In this document: piece by piece, positions 34,648 to 43,951 of the stretch
How positions within the stretch are numbered: the stretch's first letter is position 1
Layout of the letters: every line of letters starts with the position of its first letter
Source of the DNA: Pelomonas cellulosilytica
Lineage (GTDB): Bacteria; Pseudomonadota; Gammaproteobacteria; Burkholderiales; Burkholderiaceae_C
NCBI RefSeq assembly: GCF_021353265.1
Contig: NZ_JAJTWU010000003.1
Coordinates: 248,001-312,000, forward strand
Reading direction: 5' to 3'
Length of the DNA stretch: 64,000 nt
Notes under the pieces: model-generated
The model's input: the letters and a program-made list of their open reading frames with translations, nothing else
Told to the model about the DNA's origin: nothing
The model's database searches: none
Made by a program: the position numbers and the translations under genes

Positions 34648-36130
34648 TGGCAGGTGGCGCGGGGGCCGCCACGGGGTCCTCAAGTTCGACCGGAACGCCG
34701 GCCAGCACGCCGCGCAAATGCACGAGCGGCGGGCCTAGGTGCACGCCGCTGCCATCGAACCAGAGCTGGCGGATGGTGTTCTCGTGACGACCGCCGCGCA
34801 TCTTGGCCACCGACATCGCCCTGCGCACGGCGCCCCGGTGCTCGTACATGCGGAAGAGCATCACCGTGTCGGCCAGGTAGCTGGCGTCCACCACGCTGCG
34901 GGCGCCCACGCCGGTCATACCCTGCTGCGCGGCCACCACGAAAGTCGCCACGCCATGGTTGCCCAGGTAGCCGAGCAGCTCGTGCAGCTGGACCGTCAGC
35001 GCGCGATCGTCGGGCATGGCGTTGAAGTAGCCGTTCAGGCTGTCGATGACGACCACCTGCGCGCCCTGCACCTCCACCGCGTGGCGGACCAGGTTCGTGA
35101 ACTGGCTGGGCAGCACTTCGGCCGGGTCGATCTGGCGCACCTCCAGCCGGTCCATCAACGCGTCGTCCAAAGCCAGGCCAATCGCCCGCAGCCGGTCCAG
35201 CAGCAGCTTGCGCGACTCCTCGAAGGTATAAATGACTGCACGGTCGCCCCGCGCCGCCGCCGAGCAGGCGTACTGCGCGGCGATGGTGGATTTGCCCGTG
35301 CCGGCGGGGCCGATCAGCAGCGTGGCCGTGCCGCGCCGGGTGCCGCCGCCGAGCATCGCGTCCAGCTCGGCCACGCCGCTGGGCACGATGTCGCGAGCGA
35401 ACGGCGAGCCATGGTCCACCGGTCGCAGCCGCGGGAACACTTCCAGCCCGCCGCGGCGCAGGACGAGGTCCTGCTGCCCGCTGGTAAAGTCGCTGCCGCG
35501 GAGCTTGACCACACGCAACTGCCGCAGCGCCGGCCCATACTGCGGCACCCGGCGGTCCAGCGCGATGACACCGTGCGCGATGCTGTGCACCTGCGTGTCC
35601 ACGCCCTCGCCGGAGCGGTCGTCCAGCAGCAGCACCGTGCAGTCACGGCCCACGAAGAACTGCTTCAGCGCGAGGATCTGCCGCCGGTAGCGCAGCGAGG
35701 TCTGGGCCAGCAGGCGCAGTTCGGACAGCGAGTCGAGCACCATGCGGCGCGGCTTGATGCGCTCCACGGCCTCGATGATGCGGCGGGTCGTTTCGGCGAG
35801 TTCCACCTCGAAGGGGTGGTACATCGTCAGCTCGGTGTCGCCGTCCAGACCGGTCTCGTCGACGATGAGCTCGGCGATCTCCATGCCGTCCAGCGACCAG
35901 CCGTGCGACGCGGCGCCGGCGCGCAGCTCACCGGCGGTCTCGCCCAATGTCACGTACAGACAAGCCTCGCCATCACGCTGCCCTTGCAGCAGGAACTGCA
36001 GGGCCAGCGTGGTCTTGCCAGCGCCGGGTTCGCCGTCGATGAGATACAGCCGCCCGGCGATGAGCCCACCATGCAGTACCTCATCCAGACCGGCCACGCC
36101 GGTGGCCGAACGCTTGACGCCTTGGGTCAT
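34634..36130 (-). CDS. KaiC-like double-domain RecA-fold ATPase
   Basis: 498-aa protein with two KaiC modules: Walker A GEPGAGKT at 33-40 and GPAGTGKS at 274-281. A catalytic-glutamate segment follows each (TLGETAGEL near 61-69; YTFEESRKLL), and the Walker B-like strands read RMVLDSLSELR and VVVIDSLNGYF. The cyanobacterial clock needs KaiA and KaiB; neither is here, so this is one of the clock-independent KaiC homologues often paired with histidine kinases. The downstream hybrid kinase overlaps it by 14 bases. A stress, redox or light timing role is inferred from such pairings, not shown. Confidence 0.92.
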   Translation of the reverse strand: MTQGVKRSATGVAGLDEVLHGGLIAGRLYLIDGEPGAGKTTLALQFLLQGQRDGEACLYVTLGETAGELRAGAASHGWSLDGMEIAELIVDETGLDGDTELTMYHPFEVELAETTRRIIEAVERIKPRRMVLDSLSELRLLAQTSLRYRRQILALKQFFVGRDCTVLLLDDRSGEGVDTQVHSIAHGVIALDRRVPQYGPALRQLRVVKLRGSDFTSGQQDLVLRRGGLEVFPRLRPVDHGSPFARDIVPSGVAELDAMLGGGTRRGTATLLIGPAGTGKSTIAAQYACSAAARGDRAVIYTFEESRKLLLDRLRAIGLALDDALMDRLEVRQIDPAEVLPSQFTNLVRHAVEVQGAQVVVIDSLNGYFNAMPDDRALTVQLHELLGYLGNHGVATFVVAAQQGMTGVGARSVVDASYLADTVMLFRMYEHRGAVRRAMSVAKMRGGRHENTIRQLWFDGSGVHLGPPLVHLRGVLAGVPVELEDPVAAPAPPANAVV

Positions 36131-36242
36131 CTCACCATCCCGTCAGGAACGCCCCGGCGCGCCTTGGTGGCACCGTGGAGGCAGCAACGAGTGTATGCCC
36201 GAGGGGCACCGAGCCGCCGCCCAGGCGCGACGTTATGAATTG

Positions 36243-36764
36243 CTATCTTGGGGAGGCCCGCCCCGCCCGATAGGCCTCGATCAGCGGCAGCAGGCGCTCA
36301 CGGCGCGCGAGACTTTCGGGCGACCAGAACTCGCCGCGGTCGTAGTAGGTCGCCACCGCCGGCGCACCCGCCGGCAGCACCACCCAGGGCTGCTTGGACT
36401 CGGTGAAGATGTGGATGTCCGGCGGCAGCAGGTCCGGGTTGTCGAGCGTTCCGACGCGGACGAAAGCCACCACAGGCCCGGCCCCGGCGTAGTGGCTCCA
36501 CAAGGCGACGCGGCAGGTCGGGCAGCGCGCGATGCGTTGGCCGCTGCCGCTGTCCGATGGCGTGTCCACCATCTCCGGCGCCACGCCCAGCGACGTGACT
36601 TGGTCCGCTTCGATCATCGCGTTGAGCGCAAAGGACGCGCCCGACTCGCGCTGGCACCAACGGCAGTGGCAGCAGTGGACGAACAGCGGCGGCGTCTCCA
36701 TGCGATAGCGCACTGCGCGGCAGTCGCAGCCGCCTTCGGCGGGGAAGTCGTTCGGTGTGGTCAT
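36243..36764 (-). CDS. GFA-family (Mss4-fold) zinc protein
   Basis: 173 aa, of the family named after glutathione-dependent formaldehyde-activating enzyme. The zinc-binding motifs are GGCDCRAVRYR, HCCHCRWCQRESGASF and RCPTCRVALWSHY. Many members have no proven formaldehyde activity, so the catalytic name should not be carried over. It lies 54 bases downstream of the MFS gene and 112 bases before the kaiC-like gene, whose promoter is probably in that gap. Confidence 0.9.
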   Translation of the reverse strand: MTTPNDFPAEGGCDCRAVRYRMETPPLFVHCCHCRWCQRESGASFALNAMIEADQVTSLGVAPEMVDTPSDSGSGQRIARCPTCRVALWSHYAGAGPVVAFVRVGTLDNPDLLPPDIHIFTESKQPWVVLPAGAPAVATYYDRGEFWSPESLARRERLLPLIEAYRAGRASPR

Positions 36765-36818
36765 CGGCAGGCTCCGTGCAGTCGCCCGCCGATCGTACGG
36801 GCGCTCGGCGGCAACCGC

Positions 36819-37985
36819 CTACAGCCGCCGCGCCACCCACTGCGCGGCCAGCAACACCGAGGCCATCAGCCACATCGGCGCGGCCAGTGCCGTGGCGGCA
36901 GCCAGCATGCCGAAGCAGGCCGGCATGGCGACCGTCGCGCTGTTGACCGTCAACATGCGCAGGCCCAACGCCTGGCCATGGCGCTCGGGCGGTGTCGCAC
37001 GGTGCAGCATGGCCAGGATCATCGGCTGGACCGAGCCCAGCGCCACGCCCAGCAGCGCCGAGCCGCAGATCAGCCCAGCCGTGCCCGGCAGCCACGCATA
37101 GGCGGCAAAGGTCAGCATCGCGACGCTCATCGCAGCACGCAGCGCACGCGCTTCGTCGAGGTCGTCTGCGAAGCGCACGATGGCCAGCCGCACGACCGTG
37201 GCCGCGACGGCGAAGCTGCCCAGCACGAGGCCGATACTGGAGGCCGACAGCCCGCGCGCATGGCCCACGACAGGCACGACGAAGCTGTGTGCATCCCAGC
37301 CAGCCGACAACGCAAGGTTGACGATGAGCAGCCGCCGGTAGGCCGGTAGCCGGAACAGGTCCCAGGCCGCGGGCTGGCGGAAGCTCCGCGTGTAGACCGG
37401 CGGCGGGTTGCGCGGCACGCGGGTTGCAAGCGCCCAGGCCAGCAGCGGCAACACCGCCGCGAAGCCGAAGGCCGCCGTCATGCCGGCATGGTCGATCAGC
37501 AGGCCCGCGACGATGGGCGACAGCGCGTTGGACATCGCCGGGCCCAGCGCCATCCAGCTGAAGATCTTCTTCAGCTCGCCCGGCTCCTCGGCCATCAGGC
37601 CGGCCTCGCGCTGCATCGCCACGCCCGCCATCGCGACGGCGCCGCCGCACAGCAGGCAGCCGACGGCGATGGCCCACAGCTGCTGCACCGCCAGCGCCAG
37701 CAACGCGCCGGTGAACGCAAGCGTCACGCCGACGCCCACCGGCCGGTGCAGGCCGTGACGGTCGGCAAGCCGGCCTGCCCACAGCGACAGCACGATGGGT
37801 GCGACGGCGAACAGGCTCAGCAGCAGGCCCACCGACGCCTCGCCGTAGCCCTGGTTCAGCACCCACAGACTGGCCGTCACACGCGTGGTGGCCATGCAGG
37901 CGTGCACACAGATCATCGTGGCGATCAGCCACGCGAAGGCATGGCGCAGGTGCTTTTTCGGGGCGCCGGCGCTGGCGGAGCTCAC
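36819..37985 (-). CDS. MFS transporter
   Basis: 388-aa inner-membrane transporter with about 12 hydrophobic helices. The cytoplasmic loop WAGRLADRHGLHRPVGVG between helices 2 and 3 matches the MFS signature. Small, Ala-rich helices are typical of drug/metabolite exporters, but the substrate cannot be read. The start overlaps the rmuC stop as ATGA, so it is translated from the same message as rmuC. Confidence 0.9.
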   Translation of the reverse strand: MSSASAGAPKKHLRHAFAWLIATMICVHACMATTRVTASLWVLNQGYGEASVGLLLSLFAVAPIVLSLWAGRLADRHGLHRPVGVGVTLAFTGALLALAVQQLWAIAVGCLLCGGAVAMAGVAMQREAGLMAEEPGELKKIFSWMALGPAMSNALSPIVAGLLIDHAGMTAAFGFAAVLPLLAWALATRVPRNPPPVYTRSFRQPAAWDLFRLPAYRRLLIVNLALSAGWDAHSFVVPVVGHARGLSASSIGLVLGSFAVAATVVRLAIVRFADDLDEARALRAAMSVAMLTFAAYAWLPGTAGLICGSALLGVALGSVQPMILAMLHRATPPERHGQALGLRMLTVNSATVAMPACFGMLAAATALAAPMWLMASVLLAAQWVARRL

Positions 37986-39364
37986 TCGGCTGTGTCCTCG
38001 CCCAGGCCCAGCTGCAGCAGCTGCTGAGCCGCGTCATCGGGCAGCGCCTCGACCGTCTTGAGCTTGCGAGTCATCGCACGCGTGCGCACCTCGGCGGCAT
38101 CCAGCGTGTTACCGGCTTCCTCCAGCTTCTTCTTGGCCTTGGCCAGCACGTCGCCGAACTTGCCGAACTCGGTCTTCACGGCGCCTAGCACCTCCCAGAC
38201 CTCGGCCGAGCGCTTCTCCAGCGCCAGCGTGCGGAAGCCCATCTGCAAGCTGGTCAGCGTGGCCAGCAGCGTCGTCGGGCCGCACAGCATGACCTTGTGC
38301 TCGCGCTGCAGCGCCTCCAGCAGCCCGGGGCGGCGCAGCGCCTCGGCGTACAGGCCCTCGGTCGGCACGAACAGGATGGCGAAGTCGGTCGTGTGCGGCG
38401 GGCCGATGTACTTCTCGCGGATGGTCCTGGCCTCCAGCCGCAGTCGGCTCTCGATGGCCTTGCCGGCGGCCTCCGCGGCCGGGGCGTCGGCGCGCTCCTG
38501 GGCATCGAGCAGGCGCTCGTAGTCCTCGCGCGGGAACTTGGCGTCGATCGGCAGCCACAGCGGCTTGCCATCGTCACGCTGGCCTGGCAGCGAGATTGCG
38601 AACTCCACGCGTTCGGACGAGCCCGGCAGCGTCGCGACGTTGGCCGCGTACTGCTCGGGCGTGAAGACCTGGTCCAGCAGCCCGGCCAATTGCACCTCGC
38701 CAAACACGCCCCGCGTCTTCACGTTGGTCAGCACGCGGTTCAGCGAGCCCACGTCGCGCGCCAGGTTCTGCATCTCGCCCAGGCCCTTGTGGACCTGCTC
38801 CAGCCGATCGGCCACCTGCTTGAAGCTCTCGCCAAGGCGCTGCTCCAGCGTCGCGTGCAGCTTCTCATCGACGGTGGCGCGCATTTGCTCCAGCTTCCTC
38901 TCGTTGTCCTGCTGGATGCTCGTGAGCCGCTGCTCGACGGTGTGGCGCAGCTCGGCCAAGCGCTGTTCGTTCAGCTGCGACATGGCCTGCAACTGCTCGC
39001 GCATCGCATCGGCCAGCCGCTGCATGGACTCGGCCTGGCTCTGCGCGTTGCGCAGCGCGGCGGCGTCCTGCGCCTCGCGCGCGGCCAGCGCCTGTGCGGC
39101 CAGCGACTGGTTGCTGCCCTGCAGCCCTTGCGTCAGCGCCTGCTGCAGCTGGCCCACGCCCTGCGACAGCTCTAGCCGCAGGCTGCCGGCGCTGCGGCCA
39201 AGCTCGTCGCGCAGCTCACGTTCCAGGCGCTCGCTGGTGTGCTGGAACAGCTCCGGCGACAGCATCGCCGGCATCTCCTGCGACGGCTGCCGCCTCCAGA
39301 TCAACAGCAACAGGACGAATATCAGGGCCAGCAGGCCCACCAGCAGCAACTCGAACAAGGTCAT
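37982..39364 (-). CDS. rmuC: RmuC-family DNA recombination protein
   Basis: 460 aa. An N-terminal membrane helix (LLLVGLLALIFVLLLLIW) is followed by a long coiled coil (about 45-200, Gln/Leu/Ala-rich), then the RmuC nuclease-fold domain with GVFGEVQLAGLLDQV, LPIDAKFPREDYERLL and FVPTEGLYAEALR. In E. coli, RmuC limits inversion at short repeats. It is followed by the overlapping MFS gene. Confidence 0.95.
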   Translation of the reverse strand: MTLFELLLVGLLALIFVLLLLIWRRQPSQEMPAMLSPELFQHTSERLERELRDELGRSAGSLRLELSQGVGQLQQALTQGLQGSNQSLAAQALAAREAQDAAALRNAQSQAESMQRLADAMREQLQAMSQLNEQRLAELRHTVEQRLTSIQQDNERKLEQMRATVDEKLHATLEQRLGESFKQVADRLEQVHKGLGEMQNLARDVGSLNRVLTNVKTRGVFGEVQLAGLLDQVFTPEQYAANVATLPGSSERVEFAISLPGQRDDGKPLWLPIDAKFPREDYERLLDAQERADAPAAEAAGKAIESRLRLEARTIREKYIGPPHTTDFAILFVPTEGLYAEALRRPGLLEALQREHKVMLCGPTTLLATLTSLQMGFRTLALEKRSAEVWEVLGAVKTEFGKFGDVLAKAKKKLEEAGNTLDAAEVRTRAMTRKLKTVEALPDDAAQQLLQLGLGEDTAE

Positions 39365-39397
39365 ACCGGCATTGTGGCGCCCGGCCGCGCGCGAGAC

Positions 39398-40195
39398 TCA
39401 AGGCGTGACGAGCGGCGCGACGGTGCGCGGCAGTTCGGCCTCGATGAGGGCTTCGAGCGCTTTGATGCGTTCCTCGGCCGGCGTGGCCGCCCAGGGATTG
39501 GCCGCCGCCCCGCGGCTGACCGGCAGGCGGCTGGCCACGGCCATCGACTGCTCGCGCTGCAGGCGCAGGTCGCCCAGGTCGACCAGCGCGACGCGCAGCG
39601 ACACATAGGGCGCGAAGATGGGCAGGCTTGCCTGGCCATCGAAGCCGATCTGCGCGCTGGGGCGCTGGTCCAGCACGAATCCTGGCCCTTCCAGCGCCGT
39701 GGTGATGTGCGCCGGCAGCGCCGCGGCCAGCGCCGGCTCCTGGCGACTGCGCGTGATGAGCAGCAGCTTGGCCGCGCCGCTCTGGCGCACCGCCTCGCCC
39801 AGCTTGCCGGGCAGCGCCAGCTTGCCGTCGACGAACAGGTTGGCCGGGTCGCCGAACAGGCTGCGGGTGGAGGACGTGTACAGCTTGACCTCTCGCTTGT
39901 CGCCGCTGGCTTTGACGGCGTCGTTGATGACGCGCAGCACGATGTCGTCCAGGCCGCCGGCGGGCGTGGCCGTCCACTCCCCCGTCTGCGCCGTGTCGCC
40001 CCGGGCGGGCGTGAGGCTGATGAGCTGCACGCTGTCGCCCAGCACGGACAGCGCGGCGAACTTGTTCGGGTCGCGCGGCGTCTTGTCGACAGCCGCCGGC
40101 TTGGCCACCTCGTTCTCGGGCTGGGGGGCTTTTTGCCGCTGCGCCAGGGCGAGCGCGGGCAGGATCAGGATCAGGGGAAGCAGGCGGCGTTTCAT
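39398..40195 (-). CDS. Hypothetical exported protein
   Basis: 265 aa, not recognised. The N-terminus is a clear signal peptide (RRLLPLILILPALALAQ). The mature part has FAALSVLGDSVQLISLTPARGD, a middle region with LFVDGKLALPGKLGEAVRQSGAAKLLLITRS that looks like an alpha/beta fold, and a C-terminal helical segment. There are no cysteines. The start overlaps the 2-hydroxyacid dehydrogenase stop by four bases (ATGA), and rmuC starts 33 bases downstream. It may be periplasmic or outer-membrane associated. Confidence 0.75.
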   Translation of the reverse strand: MKRRLLPLILILPALALAQRQKAPQPENEVAKPAAVDKTPRDPNKFAALSVLGDSVQLISLTPARGDTAQTGEWTATPAGGLDDIVLRVINDAVKASGDKREVKLYTSSTRSLFGDPANLFVDGKLALPGKLGEAVRQSGAAKLLLITRSRQEPALAAALPAHITTALEGPGFVLDQRPSAQIGFDGQASLPIFAPYVSLRVALVDLGDLRLQREQSMAVASRLPVSRGAAANPWAATPAEERIKALEALIEAELPRTVAPLVTP

Positions 40196-41181
40196 GCAGG
40201 AAGGACTTGGGGGTTCAGCGGCGTGGGCGGCGGGGCGCCGGTCAGCGCGGCGACGAGATTGTCGGCGGCCAGGTGAGCCATCGCGAGGCGGGTGGGCATC
40301 GTGGCACTGCCGATGTGGGGCGTCAGCACGGTGTTGGGCAAGGTGAGCAGCGCCGGGTTGATGCGCGGCTCGCCCTCGAAGACGTCCAGGCCCGCGGCGG
40401 CGATGCGGCCGTCGCGCAGCGCCGCGGCCAGCGCGTCCTCGTCGACGATGCCGCCACGGGCGATGTTGACGAGCGTGGCCGTGGGCTTCATCAGCGCCAG
40501 CTCGGCCGCGCCGATGCAGTGATGCGACTCAGGCGTGTAGGGCAGCACGAGCACGAGGTGATCGGCCTGGCTGAGTAATTCGTCTTTGCCGAGGTAGTGG
40601 GCCCCGAGTTCGGCCTCCACATCGGCCGGCAGCCGCGACCGGTTGTGGTACGCGATGCGCATGCCGAAGCCGAAGCGCCCCCGCCGCGCCAGCGCCTGGC
40701 CGATGCGGCCCATGCCGAGGATGCCCAGCGTCGTGCCGTGCACGTCCGCACCGGCGAGGAAGTCCCATGCCCAGCTCTTCCAGCGGCCCTCGCGCAGCAG
40801 CCGCTCGCCCTCGCCCATGCGCCGGGCCGTCGCCATCAGCAGCGCGAATCCGAGGTCGGCCGTCGTCTCGGTCAGCACATCGGGCGTGTTGGTGACGAGC
40901 ACGCCGCGGGCGGTGCAAGCGTCCAGGTCGATGTGGTTGTAGCCGACCGACATCGTGCAGACAGCGCGCAGGTCCGCGCAGGCGGCCAGCAGCTCGGCAG
41001 TAATGCGCTCGGTGCCGGTAATGTAGGCCCCGGCCTTGCCCTGCAGCCGTTCACGCAGCGACTCGGGCGGCAACGGCGCCTCACCGTCGTGGTAGTCCAC
41101 GTCGAAGCGGGCCTTGAGCTTGTCAAGCACGGCCGCGGGCGCGCGGCGCGCCACAAGCACTTTCAATGCATCCATATCCAT
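40192..41181 (-). CDS. ghrB: D-2-hydroxyacid dehydrogenase (GhrB-like)
   Basis: 329-aa NAD(P)H-dependent reductase for glyoxylate/hydroxypyruvate or 2-ketogluconate-type substrates. The Rossmann motif is GILGMGRIGQALARRG. The catalytic residues are expected in NIARGGIVDEDAL (Arg), the following Glu-containing FEGEPRINPALL, and TPHIGSAT (His). Starts at 41181 or 41175 (MDMDALKVL) overlap the antiporter gene by about 19 bases. The exact substrate is uncertain. Confidence 0.92.
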   Translation of the reverse strand: MDMDALKVLVARRAPAAVLDKLKARFDVDYHDGEAPLPPESLRERLQGKAGAYITGTERITAELLAACADLRAVCTMSVGYNHIDLDACTARGVLVTNTPDVLTETTADLGFALLMATARRMGEGERLLREGRWKSWAWDFLAGADVHGTTLGILGMGRIGQALARRGRFGFGMRIAYHNRSRLPADVEAELGAHYLGKDELLSQADHLVLVLPYTPESHHCIGAAELALMKPTATLVNIARGGIVDEDALAAALRDGRIAAAGLDVFEGEPRINPALLTLPNTVLTPHIGSATMPTRLAMAHLAADNLVAALTGAPPPTPLNPQVLPA

Positions 41182-42482
41182 GCCATCACTAAGAGAAGCG
41201 GCAACATCACCGCACCGGACCACAGCAGGTAGCCGCCGAAGCTCGGCATCTTCACGCCACGCTCCTCGGCAATCGCCTTGACCATGAAGTTGGGCGCATT
41301 GCCGATGTAGGTCATGGCGCCCATGAAGACGGCGCCGCCCGAGATGGCCGCCAGTACAGCGGCACCCTCGCCCATCAGCCGCTGGGCGTCGCCTCCGGCG
41401 AGGTTGAAGAAGGCCAGGTAGGTGGGCGCGTTGTCCAGCACCGACGACAGACCGCCGGTGAGCCAGAAGTAGGCCAGTGGCGAGTCCAGCGCCGCCGCAA
41501 CGGGCGCGAATACGCCGGCGGGGCCGGCCTTGAGCATCGCGATGACCGGCACCATCGTTAAGAAGATCGCGATGAACAGCTTGGCCACCTCCTGCATCGG
41601 TGCCCAGGTGAACTGGTTCTTCTCGCGCACGCCGGCCGGCGTGAGCCACAGCGACATCAGTGTCACGCCGACGAGCCCGGCGTCGCGCACCAGCGCCTGC
41701 AGCGGCAGCGGCGTGCCCCACAGGTCGAGGACGATGCCGGGCTTCCAGGTGCCGCTCATAAGCACGAGCCCCACGGCCGCGGCCAGCGGCATCAGGTTGA
41801 CGACGCCCTCGATGCCCAACGCCGGGGCGTCAGGCGTGGGGTCGGGCGGCGTGATGCCCTCCTTGCGGTAGAGCCAGCTGTCCAGCACCCAGAACACGGC
41901 CAGCAGACCAGCGAGCAGGAACAGCGTCGCGGCCCACAGGTGCTGGGCCGTCCAGAAGAAGCTCACGCCCTGCAGGAAACCAAGGAACAGCGGCGGGTCG
42001 CCCAGGGGCGTCAGCGAGCCGCCGACATTGCTGACGATGAAGATGAAGAAAACGACGACATGGGCGTTGTGGCGCCGGTTGTCGTTGGCGCGGATCAGCG
42101 GGCGGATCAGCAGCATGGAGGCACCGGTCGTGCCCATGACGCTGGCCAGCGCCGCGCCCAGCGCCATCAGGCCGGTATTCAACGCGGGGCTGCCGTGCAG
42201 GTTGCCGCGGATGAAGATGCCGCCAGCCGTCGTATACAGCGCGCACAGCAGGATCGTGAAGGGCAGGTACTCCTCCACCAGCGTATGCACGAGCACATGG
42301 CCGGTGTCGGCCGCTCCGAAGGCCAGCGTGAATGGCAGCAGCAGCGCAGCGGTCCAGGCCGCGGCGATCTTGCCGAAGTGGTGATGCCAGAAGGCCGGCG
42401 CCACCAGCGGCATGACCGCGATGGACAGCAGCAGGCCGGCGAACGGCAGGACCCAACTCAGGCCGAGTTCAGCGCCGGCCAT
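41163..42482 (-). CDS. NhaD-like sodium:proton antiporter (ion-transporter superfamily)
   Basis: 439-aa inner-membrane protein with about 11-12 helices. Characteristic segments are MGTTGASMLLIRPLIRAN, IVSNVGGSLTPLGDPPLFLGFL, GLSSVLDNAPTYLAFFNLA and GAMTYIGNAPNFMVKAIAEE; the two TGAS/GNAPN-type re-entrant motifs are shared by NhaD and ArsB/CitM relatives. Na+/H+ exchange is the likeliest activity. The ATG at 42482 overlaps the nitroreductase stop as TGATG. Confidence 0.87.
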   Translation of the reverse strand: MAGAELGLSWVLPFAGLLLSIAVMPLVAPAFWHHHFGKIAAAWTAALLLPFTLAFGAADTGHVLVHTLVEEYLPFTILLCALYTTAGGIFIRGNLHGSPALNTGLMALGAALASVMGTTGASMLLIRPLIRANDNRRHNAHVVVFFIFIVSNVGGSLTPLGDPPLFLGFLQGVSFFWTAQHLWAATLFLLAGLLAVFWVLDSWLYRKEGITPPDPTPDAPALGIEGVVNLMPLAAAVGLVLMSGTWKPGIVLDLWGTPLPLQALVRDAGLVGVTLMSLWLTPAGVREKNQFTWAPMQEVAKLFIAIFLTMVPVIAMLKAGPAGVFAPVAAALDSPLAYFWLTGGLSSVLDNAPTYLAFFNLAGGDAQRLMGEGAAVLAAISGGAVFMGAMTYIGNAPNFMVKAIAEERGVKMPSFGGYLLWSGAVMLPLLLVMAWIWMH

Positions 42483-43195
42483 CAGGTGTCGAGAAATCTT
42501 GTGAACTCGGACACCGGCGCGCGCTCGGTGACGAGGCCGTTCTCCACGGCTGCCGGGTCCGCATGGCCCAGCGACATGCCACAGACCAGCATCTGTTCGT
42601 CGCCGAGCTGCAGTTCCTCGGCAATGAGCCGGTGGAACTGCGTGAACGCAGCCTGCGGGCAGGTGTGCAGGCCGCGCGCGCGAGCCGCGATCATGACGTT
42701 CTGCAGGAACATGCCGTAGTCCAGCCACGAGCCCTGCTGCATGACGCGGTCGATCGTGAAGAGCAGGCCGACCGGCGCGTCGAAGAAGATGAAGTTGCGG
42801 CCATGCTGGTGCTGCATGCGCGCCTTGTCGGTCTTGGCGATGCCCAGCAGGCCGTACAAGTCCCAGCCGACTTTGCGGCGGCGGTCGATGTAGGGGCTGC
42901 GCCATTCCCTGGGGTAGTACGCGTACTCCTCCTGGTGAGCCGCGTTTTCTGCAGGGTCGAGGTAGGCGGCCTGGATGCGGCGCGAGACGCGCTGCAGCGC
43001 CGCACCTGCCAGCACATGCACCTGCCAGGGCTGGGTGTTGGTACCCGAGGGTGCCCAGCGGGCGACATCGAGGATGTCCTCGACCGTCTGGCGCGGTACG
43101 GGCGTGGGCAGGAAGGCGCGCAGCGAATGTCGCGTCTTGATGGCAGCATCCACCGCAGCGGTCTGCTCGGGCGTGGGAACGTCGAATCGGCTCAT
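42482..43195 (-). CDS. Nitroreductase-family FMN oxidoreductase
   Basis: 237 aa. The FMN-phosphate contact region is TRHSLRAFLPTPVP, followed by ILDVARWAPSGTNTQPWQVHVLAG and, later, GMFLQNVMIAARARGLHTCPQAAF, all typical of the family. The start at 43195 (MSRFDVPTPEQTAA) is chosen by alignment; the open frame continues upstream but is not protein-like. It is the first gene of the long minus-strand run, divergent from the Cache gene. The physiological substrate is unknown. Confidence 0.92.
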   Translation of the reverse strand: MSRFDVPTPEQTAAVDAAIKTRHSLRAFLPTPVPRQTVEDILDVARWAPSGTNTQPWQVHVLAGAALQRVSRRIQAAYLDPAENAAHQEEYAYYPREWRSPYIDRRRKVGWDLYGLLGIAKTDKARMQHQHGRNFIFFDAPVGLLFTIDRVMQQGSWLDYGMFLQNVMIAARARGLHTCPQAAFTQFHRLIAEELQLGDEQMLVCGMSLGHADPAAVENGLVTERAPVSEFTRFLDT

Positions 43196-43293
43196 GGGGT
43201 CTCGGCCTTCGCGGCTGGGAGTCGGCAACGGCAGTGCGGGCCATTCTTCCATGCGACCGTCCGTAAGCCGGACGCGGCGGGCGACCGAGACAT

Positions 43294-43305
43294 TTGCACT
43301 TGCAA
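43294..43305. promoter_or_regulatory. Inverted repeat in the nitroreductase/Cache divergent region
   Basis: TTGCA-CT-TGCAA is a perfect 5+2+5 repeat in the middle of the 217-base gap 43196-43412, the largest gene-free stretch here. A TTGACG at 43314 could be a -35 for the rightward gene, but no matching -10 was found. Nothing else stands out in the gap. Confidence 0.3.
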
Positions 43306-43412
43306 GACGCTGTTTGACGGCGCGACACTGCCCGAAGCGTTGGGATCGATTGCGGCTGCAGCAGCGGCACTGCCGATACGACTGCCTCACCACGGCTTGA
43401 AGGAGCACGCGC

Positions 43413-43883
43413 ATGAACCGATTCCCTGCATCCGCCCTCGCCGGCCTGACCTTCGCGGCAGCGACGCTATTCGGCGCCACGACCGCGCTGGCCGACAACG
43501 CGACCAAGGATGACGCCGTGGCCATGGTCAAGAAGGGCGTGGCCTACATCAAGGCCAACGGCCGCCAGAAGGCCTACGGCGAGATCACGGCCAAGAGCCC
43601 GCAGTTCGTCAAGCAAGACCTCTATCTCGTCGTCTACGGGTTGGACGGCAAGTGCCTGGCGCATGGCGCCAACGAGAAGCAGGTCGGCCGCGACCTCCTC
43701 GAGCTCAAGGACATCGACGGCAAGGCCTTCATCAAGGAGCGCGTCGAGCTTGGCAAGTCCAAGCCCAACGGCTTCTGGCAAGACTACAAATTCACGAACC
43801 CGACCAGCAAGAAGATCGAGCCCAAGCAGATGTACTGCGAGCGACTGGACGACACCATCGTCTGCGGGGGCGTCTACAAGTAA
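43413..43883 (+). CDS. Periplasmic single-Cache-domain protein
   Basis: 156 aa with a signal peptide ([19 protein letters not shown]) and essentially one small Cache-like (sCache_2) domain, with [45 protein letters not shown]-like helices and FWQDYKF. There is no membrane anchor or output domain. Two late cysteines ([14 protein letters not shown]) could form a disulfide. It is 68 bases upstream of a chemoreceptor gene and may act as a diffusible ligand-binding partner. AAGGAG precedes the start by eight bases. Confidence 0.85.
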   Translation: MNRFPASALAGLTFAAATLFGATTALADNATKDDAVAMVKKGVAYIKANGRQKAYGEITAKSPQFVKQDLYLVVYGLDGKCLAHGANEKQVGRDLLELKDIDGKAFIKERVELGKSKPNGFWQDYKFTNPTSKKIEPKQMYCERLDDTIVCGGVYK

Positions 43884-43951
43884 ACCAGCAGTCGGCCGGG
43901 CTGGCGTGTATCGCCGCGACGGAACCGCCTGCGCCATACGGGGGGCCGCCG

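Noticed and set aside
34634..36130. A circadian clock locus.
   Set aside because: There is no kaiA or kaiB nearby; the KaiC-like ATPase is paired with a hybrid kinase instead.
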